In this document: positions 6,924-12,662 of the stretch, piece after piece
How the letters are laid out: each line of letters starts with the position of its first letter
Position numbering within the stretch: the stretch's first letter is position 1
DNA from: an uncultured Coriobacteriaceae bacterium
Lineage (GTDB): Bacteria > Actinomycetota > Coriobacteriia > Coriobacteriales > Eggerthellaceae
Assembly (NCBI GenBank): GCA_902781245.1
Contig: CACZIP010000117.1
Span: 1 to 13,000 of the forward strand
DNA length: 13,000 bases
Direction: 5' to 3'
Made by a program: the position numbers and the translations under genes
The notes under the pieces: generated by a model
Seen by the model: the letters and a program-made list of their open reading frames with translations, nothing else
What the model was told of the DNA's origin: nothing
Databases searched by the model: none

Positions 6924-9314
6924 TTACGCGTCTTCGTACTTGCGGATATTGCAGACCGAATCCCAGTAGCAGTCGGTCGAACCAATCTCGGTTGCCATGA
7001 ACTCGACCCACGAGTTGCCGATATGACCGCCAGCAACCCAGTCGTTCCACCACTTGTCCTCGACTGCAGATGTCGAATCGAGGTTCGGGCACTGGTGCAC
7101 CATCTCGGCGTAGGTGCCCTCCTCGAAGTGGTGACGGCGCCAACCAAACCACACGTGAACGGTGCCTGCAGGCACGCACTCGTCGATCTCGAGGCGCGTG
7201 ACCACATGGCCGCGGCTGTTGTAAACCTCGACCTTGTCGCCATACTTCAGACCAAGCTCGCGCGCGTCAATCGGGTTGATGCGCGTCGAAGGAGTGCCAC
7301 CGGAAAGCTCGACGGTGACGGGATCGTCGGTAAAGCTCGACTGCATGAAGAAGCGCTGGCGACCAGTGAACAGCTGATAGGGATGCTCGGGATCTTTGCC
7401 CAGATAGTTCGGCTCAATCGGATGCGGAATGGCCAAGTCGAATTCTTTCAGACGCTCCGCGTAGATTTCGAAACGACCAGTCTCGTTCTCGAAGATTTCC
7501 GCTGGGTTCATCCACGGATTCCACGGGAACTCGGGAACGGCCGCGCGAATCATCTTCTCTTCCTTCAGGCGCGCGTACGTGACCTTGGGCTCGAGGTTGG
7601 CAATGAGCGGGTAATCGGTGTCAAGACGCACGTCAAGCCACTCGCCAATGCTCTTGTCGAAGTACTCGCCCAAGCCGACGCGCTTGGCGAGCTCGGACCA
7701 ATACCAGACAGGTTCGCGCGGATCGCAACCCTCAGGCGGCTCGATGGCCGGTTCCTGCAGGACGAGGTGGTTGTAGCACGCACCCGTGATGAGGTCTTCG
7801 CGCTCGAACGGCATGCAGTCGGGCAAGACGTAGTCGGCGATCTCGCCGGTGTCGGTCATCCAGATATCGTAGTCGACGACGAGTTCCATCTGGTTGACGA
7901 TGTCGAGCCAACGCTGGCGGTCGGGCTGCTGATGGACGGGGTTGCCGCCGGCCACGATGAGCGCCTTGTAGGGGCTGTTCGGAGCCTCAGCCTCAGCGAA
8001 CCAGTAAGCCATGCGAACGGGGTTCGATTTCACGGAAGCGAGCGTCTTGCCGTCGGGGAACACGATGGCGGTGTCGTTGAAGTTCAGCGGGAAGCCCTGC
8101 AGCTGCAAGCCCTCGATGACGCCAGCGCCCGGACGCCCGAACTTACCGCATAGGATGCCGAGCAGGTGCTGCAAGCGGTACGTCTCGTTGGTGTTGTGAT
8201 AACGCAGGCCGTAACCGCTGCAGATGAAGGCCTTGTCGGTCGTTGCCCAGTCGGTGGCGAGCTTCTCGATGATGTAGACCGGAAGACCTGTCTTCTCCGA
8301 CACGACATCGAGCGGATATTCCGCCGCCTTGTCGACGAGCTTCTGGAATGCGGGCACCATGCCGATGCCCTCCCACTCGAAGTGACCGGTGAGAGCGAGG
8401 TTTTCGCTGGGCAGCTCGCCGCCCTTCGGCGCAACCGCCATGAAACTGGCAGCGTCGTTGTCGTAGACGATGAAGTTGCCATCGTCGTCGCGAACCAAGT
8501 CACCGTTGTCGTCGCGCACCATATAAGCGGCGATCGAACGCTTGGTAAGATATGCGGCATCGTGCAAATCGTTCTGGATGATGTAGTTGATCATGCCCAT
8601 GGCCAAATCGCCGTCGGTGGAGGGCTTGATGCCGTAGAAATCATCCGCAAATCCGGCCGTACCGTCGAAGATCAAGCCGATGCAGACAATCTTTGCACCG
8701 CCTTCGCGGGCCTTCACCAAATGCTTTGCGAAACGCATCTGGTTCTCGATGGGGTTGCAGCCCCAAATGTAAACGAGATCGGTGTCGTCGAGAACACGCG
8801 GATCGATGAGCACGTGGCGCGCCGTAGAGCCGACGCTATAGAACTCGGTGTAGAACGGACCGTTGTCAAGGCCAATCGACTGCATGGGGCACGTCATGCC
8901 GAACGTGTTACCGAAACGCTCGGGCATGAGGGCCTCAAAGCTGTACGCAGGCGGAACGCCCGCGCGCAGGTTCCACATGACCAGCGATTCGGGACCGTAC
9001 TTGTCGCGCAGCTCGACCATCTTGGCGCCAATCTCGTCAAGAGCCTGATTCCAGCTGATCTCTTCCCACTTGCCTTCGCCACGCTCGCCAACACGCTTGA
9101 GCGGCTTTTTCAGGCGCTTGGGATCGTAGGGCTGACGGCATGACAGACAGCCCTTCTGGCAGATGTGACCCTCGGCGGCCTCGGGACCGAAATAATCAAC
9201 GGCCTCGGTGCGCACGATCTTGCCATCCTTCACGATGGTCTTGAGCGCGCAGTAGTCGTGGTCGCCCCATCCGGGACATGCCGTGTAGACGAAAGACTCG
9301 CCTTCCTTCAACAT
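6924..9314 (-). CDS. Molybdopterin (bis-MGD) oxidoreductase catalytic subunit, Asp in cluster motif
   Basis: This is a DMSO reductase family catalytic subunit, 796 residues long, without a twin-arginine or other signal peptide, so probably cytoplasmic. The N-terminal cluster motif reads Cys13, Asp18, Cys22, Cys52 (CPGWGDHDYC, then CQKG), where the paralog at 9636 has Cys at the equivalent of Asp18. Cys56 and Cys59 follow closely. Further family segments are LKRVGERGEGKWEEISWNQA (72-91), VYIWGCNPIE (181-190), a pterin-binding GYGLRYHNTNETYRLQHLLG region near 367-386, IVAGGNPVHQQPDRQRW, and a C-terminal molybdopterin-dinucleotide-binding domain (GRQRFFMQSSF, INPIDARELGLKYGD). Asp150 aligns by eye with the usual molybdenum ligand site. 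AAGGAGGA (9321-9328), 6 bases upstream, fixes the start at 9314 rather than 9398. It is the first gene of an operon with the 4Fe-4S subunit. The substrate is unknown; relatives include acetylene hydratase, transhydroxylase and catechol dehydroxylases. Confidence 0.93.
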   Translation of the reverse strand: MLKEGESFVYTACPGWGDHDYCALKTIVKDGKIVRTEAVDYFGPEAAEGHICQKGCLSCRQPYDPKRLKKPLKRVGERGEGKWEEISWNQALDEIGAKMVELRDKYGPESLVMWNLRAGVPPAYSFEALMPERFGNTFGMTCPMQSIGLDNGPFYTEFYSVGSTARHVLIDPRVLDDTDLVYIWGCNPIENQMRFAKHLVKAREGGAKIVCIGLIFDGTAGFADDFYGIKPSTDGDLAMGMINYIIQNDLHDAAYLTKRSIAAYMVRDDNGDLVRDDDGNFIVYDNDAASFMAVAPKGGELPSENLALTGHFEWEGIGMVPAFQKLVDKAAEYPLDVVSEKTGLPVYIIEKLATDWATTDKAFICSGYGLRYHNTNETYRLQHLLGILCGKFGRPGAGVIEGLQLQGFPLNFNDTAIVFPDGKTLASVKSNPVRMAYWFAEAEAPNSPYKALIVAGGNPVHQQPDRQRWLDIVNQMELVVDYDIWMTDTGEIADYVLPDCMPFEREDLITGACYNHLVLQEPAIEPPEGCDPREPVWYWSELAKRVGLGEYFDKSIGEWLDVRLDTDYPLIANLEPKVTYARLKEEKMIRAAVPEFPWNPWMNPAEIFENETGRFEIYAERLKEFDLAIPHPIEPNYLGKDPEHPYQLFTGRQRFFMQSSFTDDPVTVELSGGTPSTRINPIDARELGLKYGDKVEVYNSRGHVVTRLEIDECVPAGTVHVWFGWRRHHFEEGTYAEMVHQCPNLDSTSAVEDKWWNDWVAGGHIGNSWVEFMATEIGSTDCYWDSVCNIRKYEDA

Positions 9315-9320
9315 ACGCTT

Positions 9321-9328
9321 TCCTCCTT
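9321..9328 (-). promoter_or_regulatory. Ribosome binding site fixing the 9314 start
   Basis: On the minus strand this reads AAGGAGGA, 6 bases before the ATG at 9314. It rules in the 796-residue protein over the 824-residue extension from 9398, whose extra N-terminus has no family resemblance. Confidence 0.85.
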
Positions 9329-9453
9329 CTTGTACTCGTCTTTGATCTGCATCGCACGAAATGCGACACCCCTGTCCGAAGGCGCACAAGCAAAGCACCC
9401 TGCACCCTCATCGCAAGGTTTGCCTGAATAAATTGTATGAAATCGAATAATTT

Positions 9454-9471
9454 GCAACCATTAATACTTGC
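9454..9471. promoter_or_regulatory. 18-bp dyad, candidate operator
   Basis: The sequence GCAA-CC-ATTAAT-AC-TTGC is symmetric at 7 of 9 positions per arm, with an AT-rich centre. It lies close to the midpoint between the two divergent genes, about 90 bases upstream of the predicted plus-strand transcription start. That size and place suit a dimeric regulator controlling both operons; the regulator is not in the window. Confidence 0.4.
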
Positions 9472-9505
9472 CTGTATAGATACACAATGATTTGTTGCCT
9501 ATCTC

Positions 9506-9548
9506 AACCATGGTTTTTAGCAGGAGCAACTCTACCAACCCATATAAT
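9506..9548 (+). promoter_or_regulatory. Candidate activator-dependent promoter of the plus operon
   Basis: A perfect TATAAT -10 box (9543-9548) has no TTGACA-like -35 box at 16-18 bases. Instead the perfect 10-bp palindrome AACCATGGTT (9506-9515) is centred about 45 bases before the predicted start of transcription near 9555. A missing -35 with a dyad at about -45 is a common arrangement for activated promoters; this is an inference. Confidence 0.4.
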
Positions 9549-9565
9549 TGAACAGAGGGAGCGCA

Positions 9566-9592
9566 CGTCCGCGCGCATGCTGCGAGCGGACG
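9566..9592 (+). promoter_or_regulatory. Leader hairpin upstream of the 9636 gene
   Basis: CGTCCGC (9566-9572) pairs with GCGGACG (9586-9592). Inside, after one G-A mismatch, CGCA pairs with TGCG around a TGC loop, giving 11 pairs in 27 bases. It lies about 10 bases after the predicted transcription start and 44 bases before the start codon. There is no U tract after it, so it is not a terminator. It may protect the 5' end or regulate expression; no known riboswitch was recognised. Confidence 0.5.
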
Positions 9593-9623
9593 GGGAAAGG
9601 GTCCCGCTGCTCTCATGCGTTTC

Positions 9624-9630
9624 AAGGGGG
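9624..9630 (+). promoter_or_regulatory. Ribosome binding site fixing the 9636 start
   Basis: AAGGGGG lies 5 bases before the ATG at 9636. The in-frame ATG at 9615 would place this site inside the coding region and has no site of its own, so 9636 is preferred. Confidence 0.75.
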
Positions 9631-9635
9631 TATGT

Positions 9636-12140
9636 ATGACGAACGCAGACGAACGCGTCACCCTGAACCTGTGCCAAGGCTTCGGGTGCCATGAGCATTG
9701 CGTAGTCGAAGTTTACTCGAAGAATGGGAGGATATCCCGTGTTCAAAAAGCACCCCTACCAGGCCCCAAACCGGGGTGCCGCGTATGCCCGAAAGGCGTT
9801 ATGAACTCGAAGATTCCCTATGCCGAAAACCGTCCGCTCTATCCGATGAAGCGCGTCGGCGAGCGCGGCAGCGGCCAATGGGAACGCATCTCATGGGATC
9901 AGGCGATCACCGAGATTACCGACAAAATGAAAGAACTCATCGCCGAATATGGCGAGCATTCCATCTTGGTCGGTTCGTTCTGGTGCGGTCTTCCCGGCGC
10001 CGACCGTTCCACGAATTACGACTTGGCGCACCGCTTCGTGAACGCTACTAACACGACGCGCCTCGAGCTGCCATCGGTGGACATGTGCCTCGTCTACGCC
10101 AGCATCATCGAGCAAGGCGGTCCCGCGTCGAATAACAAGTACCTGCTCAACATAGCCGATTCGGAGATCATCATCTGGGGCTCGAACCCCATCGGCTTCA
10201 CACGCCCGGGCGAGACGACCAACATGTTAATCGACGCCCGCGAACGCGGCGTGAAGCTCGTGCACATCTCGAACCTTTACGACGTAACTTCGGCGAAATG
10301 CGATGAGTGGGTGCCTGTGAAATCCGGCACCGATGCGGCGCTGGCACTGGGCATGGCGAACGTGCTGGTCGAAAACGATTTGGTTGACAAGAAATTCCTG
10401 CTCGGCCGCACTACGGCAGCTTACCTCGTGCGCGACGACAATGGTCAGTACCTGCGAGAAGCCGACATCGTCGAAGGCGGCGACCCGACCAAGTTCGTGC
10501 TTGTCGACGCCGACACTGACGAGATCTTCATCGTCGAGCGCGAAACCGGTAAAAAGGCGAGCGGCGCACTGGGCTCGGACTCCTCGGGCGACTCGGTCGG
10601 CGGCCTCATTGACGAGGGCACGACCGATTCGTATGGCGGACACATGCCCAAACTTGAAGCGACTGTGGAAGTGAACGGCATCGGAGCCAAGACCGTGTAC
10701 ACGAAGCTGCGCGAGCATCTGGCCAAATGGACGCCTGAAACACAGGAGGCGCTGACCGGCGTACCCGCCGCACAGTGCGAGAAACTTGCTCGCGACCTGT
10801 GGGACGCTACGCCTGCGATGATCTTCCTGTACGACGGATTCCGCTACGCCAACGGCACGCAATCTGCGCGCGCCGTGTTCCTCTTGACGTACCTGACAGG
10901 CAACTTCGGAAACGGCAAGGGCAACTTCCTGCCGGCACCGCTGGACTATTCGGCCCCCACCGCTTTGAACGTCATGCCGTTCTGGTTCCCACAAATGCCC
11001 GAACCCACAAAGTCCGACCAGCAAACCCTCACCGAAATCATGGCGAGCTTCGGCAACCCGGATGCTCCACAGCAGTTCAAAGCCTACATCAACCCGTTCA
11101 GCAACCCGCTGACCAACTGGCCGAACAAGGACCTGTGGCTCAACCGCATCCTGCCCAACCTGGAACTGTTCGTGGCTTTCGAGATCCGCATGAGCGATAC
11201 GGCGAAATACGCCGACTACGTGCTGCCCGAAGCGACCATTTTCGAGCGCTACGAGTATCTGTCCGGCCCCAATGATTGCGTCATCCTGAACGAGCCCGCC
11301 ATCGAACCGCTCGGCGAAACGAAGGATCCGGCGGAGATTTGGTATCTGCTGGCTGACAAGCTCGGGGCAGGCGAATACTTCTACCCCAGCATGAAGGAAT
11401 GGGCGGAATTCAAGGCCAACCTCGCCTATCAGCAAGGATCATTAGTGGAAGATGGCGAGACGGGCGAGATCGTGCCGCTGTCTTGGGATTTGCTGCAAAA
11501 GCAGAAGTTCCTTCACTTCCCCATGCCCGAGGCTCCATACGACAACTACGACGGCACCACGTTCAACACAAAGTCGGGCAAGATCGAGTTCTACGCAGCC
11601 GGCATGGCTCCTTTGGGCGCTGCTTTCGCCGACTACCAGAAGACCTACATCCACGACGAGGAAACGCTCGCGAAATACCCGCTGCACTTCTATCCGGGCC
11701 GCCACAAGTACTTCATGCAAAGCCAGTTCACCAACATCCCTGACCTGCGCAAACTCGCGACTGCGACACAAACAGGCGTAGCCTTGAACCCCGTCACAGC
11801 CATTGAGCGCGGGCTCGAGGACGGCGACTTGGTGGAGGTGTTCAACGACCGCGGCGTCATAACCTGCAACTTGCACCTGCGCCAGGATATTCCTCCTGGA
11901 ATGGCGCACATGTGGTACAGCTTCGATGAGGATGATTACAAGGACAAGAAGAACCCGCAGCTCATCGCCACGCCACTCGGCGCACCCGAGACGGTCGACC
12001 TCATCATCAAATACACCTCACTCGGTTTGCAGCAAGTCTACGATGCGGCAGGTGTTCCGCGCTCGGCGCGCTTCATCGTCGAGAAGGACACGCCCGAAGT
12101 GTTCTGGGATACCCTCTGCGACGTCAGGAAGGCGGAATAA
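9636..12140 (+). CDS. Molybdopterin (bis-MGD) oxidoreductase catalytic subunit
   Basis: This 834-residue DMSO reductase family catalytic subunit is a diverged paralog of the protein at 6924-9314. The N-terminus has no signal peptide. The 4Fe-4S motif is complete: Cys13, Cys18, Cys22 (CQGFGCHEHC) and Cys51 (CRVCPKG). MKRVGERGSGQWERISWDQA (71-90), IIIWGSNPIGFTRPGET, a long insert around 265-360 with a Gly/Ser-rich stretch (GSDSSGDSVGG), TGNFGNGKGNFLPAP, YVLPEATIFERYEY and the C-terminal pterin-binding domain (PGRHKYFMQSQF, LNPVTAIERGLEDGDLVEVF) are visible. Cys151 (SVDMC) sits where the molybdenum ligand is expected. The C-terminal WDTLCDVRK motif matches WDSVCNIRK in the other paralog. The 4Fe-4S subunit gene starts 2 bases after the stop. 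The enzyme is likely a cytoplasmic reductase, hydratase or dehydroxylase; the substrate is not readable. Confidence 0.93.
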   Translation: MTNADERVTLNLCQGFGCHEHCVVEVYSKNGRISRVQKAPLPGPKPGCRVCPKGVMNSKIPYAENRPLYPMKRVGERGSGQWERISWDQAITEITDKMKELIAEYGEHSILVGSFWCGLPGADRSTNYDLAHRFVNATNTTRLELPSVDMCLVYASIIEQGGPASNNKYLLNIADSEIIIWGSNPIGFTRPGETTNMLIDARERGVKLVHISNLYDVTSAKCDEWVPVKSGTDAALALGMANVLVENDLVDKKFLLGRTTAAYLVRDDNGQYLREADIVEGGDPTKFVLVDADTDEIFIVERETGKKASGALGSDSSGDSVGGLIDEGTTDSYGGHMPKLEATVEVNGIGAKTVYTKLREHLAKWTPETQEALTGVPAAQCEKLARDLWDATPAMIFLYDGFRYANGTQSARAVFLLTYLTGNFGNGKGNFLPAPLDYSAPTALNVMPFWFPQMPEPTKSDQQTLTEIMASFGNPDAPQQFKAYINPFSNPLTNWPNKDLWLNRILPNLELFVAFEIRMSDTAKYADYVLPEATIFERYEYLSGPNDCVILNEPAIEPLGETKDPAEIWYLLADKLGAGEYFYPSMKEWAEFKANLAYQQGSLVEDGETGEIVPLSWDLLQKQKFLHFPMPEAPYDNYDGTTFNTKSGKIEFYAAGMAPLGAAFADYQKTYIHDEETLAKYPLHFYPGRHKYFMQSQFTNIPDLRKLATATQTGVALNPVTAIERGLEDGDLVEVFNDRGVITCNLHLRQDIPPGMAHMWYSFDEDDYKDKKNPQLIATPLGAPETVDLIIKYTSLGLQQVYDAAGVPRSARFIVEKDTPEVFWDTLCDVRKAE

Positions 12141-12142
12141 CC

Positions 12143-12556
12143 ATGGCTAAGAACATTCTTGCAAACGTGAATCGCTGCGTGGGTTGCTGGACGTGCTCTC
12201 TTTCCTGCAAGCAGTCATATGGCCTTGGCGTCGACGACTACCGCGTGTTCATCCGCACCATTGGCGGCGGCCAGATCGACACGCCGGGCGGCAAGTGGCC
12301 CAACCTGTACATGAAGTGGATGCCCATCTATACAAAAAAGTGCATCGGCTGCGCAGGCAACGCTGCGACAGGCGGCGTGCCGTACTGTGTGTTCAACTGC
12401 CCTACTGACGCACTCGTATATGGCGATCCTGACGATCCCGAGAGCGCATACTCGAAGGCGCTTGCCAAGCTGAAGTCGGAAGAGTTCCGCGTTTATCAGC
12501 TCGATCCGTGGGAGGAGCCGCGCGACGGCGTCTTCTATGCGGAGAAGGGCATCTAG
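12143..12556 (+). CDS. Minimal two-cluster 4Fe-4S subunit of molybdoenzyme
   Basis: This is the electron-transfer partner of the enzyme encoded immediately upstream (2-base gap; AGGAAGG at 12126-12132 and GGCGG lie inside the end of that gene). It has 137 residues and exactly eight cysteines: Cys12, Cys15, Cys18, Cys22 (CVGCWTCSLSC) and Cys67, Cys70, Cys82, Cys86 (CIGC, then CVFNCP). That is enough for two 4Fe-4S clusters. DmsB, NrfC and transhydroxylase beta subunits carry two more cysteine motifs between these, so this looks like the same fold with the middle ferredoxin-like domain absent. No signal peptide or membrane anchor is present, in line with a soluble cytoplasmic pair. The C-terminus (FRVYQL, REP-like turn, VFYAEKGI) is conserved with the paralog at 12663. 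The gene closes the plus operon. Confidence 0.93.
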   Translation: MAKNILANVNRCVGCWTCSLSCKQSYGLGVDDYRVFIRTIGGGQIDTPGGKWPNLYMKWMPIYTKKCIGCAGNAATGGVPYCVFNCPTDALVYGDPDDPESAYSKALAKLKSEEFRVYQLDPWEEPRDGVFYAEKGI

Positions 12557-12585
12557 CACGCAACGTCTTTGACAAGGCGCATGAA

Positions 12586-12619
12586 AAAGGAAAGCCCGCA
12601 TTGCTGCGGGCTTTCCTTT
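12586..12619. terminator. Strong bidirectional terminator
   Basis: AAAGGAAAGCCCGCA (12586-12600) pairs perfectly with TGCGGGCTTTCCTTT (12605-12619), a 15-bp stem around a TTGC loop, 29 bases after the plus gene's stop. The minus-strand direction has the longer T run (CCTTTTT), and the plus direction ends in CCTTTA. It serves both convergent 4Fe-4S subunit genes. Confidence 0.93.
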
Positions 12620-12624
12620 ACTGG

Positions 12625-12655
12625 ATGAGTCACTTTGACAGTCAAAGTGACTCAT
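12625..12655. repeat. 31-bp palindrome, copy 2 (perfect)
   Basis: The 15-base arms ATGAGTCACTTTGAC and GTCAAAGTGACTCAT are exact reverse complements around a single central A. The imperfect copy at 5269-5299 differs at two arm positions and at the centre. As there, it lies between a terminator hairpin on the left and the 3' end of a minus-strand gene on the right (the stop of the 12663 gene is 8 bases away). No ORF covers it. Confidence 0.93.
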
Positions 12656-12662
12656 TCGCAAA

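Larger units (their letters stand above)
9315..9635. promoter_or_regulatory. Shared divergent control region of the two molybdoenzyme operons
   Basis: This 321-base non-coding stretch is more AT-rich in its middle than the flanking genes. From left to right it holds the minus-strand ribosome binding site (9321-9328), a small hairpin TCGCA-cgaaa-TGCGA (9352-9366), a GCAA-GGT-TTGC dyad (9413-9423) and a minus-strand -10 candidate TACAAT (9432-9437). An 18-bp dyad (9454-9471), TGTAT-AG-ATACA (9473-9484) and ACAA-TGAT-TTGT (9484-9495) follow. Last come AACCATGGTT (9506-9515), a TATAAT box (9543-9548) and a leader hairpin (9566-9592). No regulator gene and no credible ORF lie inside. Confidence 0.6.

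Noticed and set aside
6585..8153. 522-codon + strand open frame antisense to the molybdoenzyme operon
   Set aside because: It has no family motifs and no ribosome binding site, and the minus strand carries unmistakable molybdopterin and Fe-S subunit genes; long antisense frames are common in GC-rich DNA.
9315..9398. N-terminal extension of the minus-strand catalytic subunit to 9398, possibly a signal peptide
   Set aside because: There is no twin-arginine motif or hydrophobic core, and AAGGAGGA sits just before the ATG at 9314.
9315..9635. Riboswitch, small gene or tRNA in the long intergenic region
   Set aside because: No cloverleaf, no recognised riboswitch core (including the Moco type) and no credible short ORF with a ribosome binding site were seen; only dyads and one hairpin.
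10227..11435. 402-codon minus-strand open frame inside the plus-operon catalytic gene
   Set aside because: It is antisense to strongly conserved molybdoenzyme sequence and shows no domain of its own.
5269..12655. The two palindromes as ends of a mobile element or a CRISPR-like array
   Set aside because: Only two copies about 7.3 kb apart, with unrelated gene orientations between them, no transposase and no target duplication; their fixed place in convergent junctions argues for independent elements.
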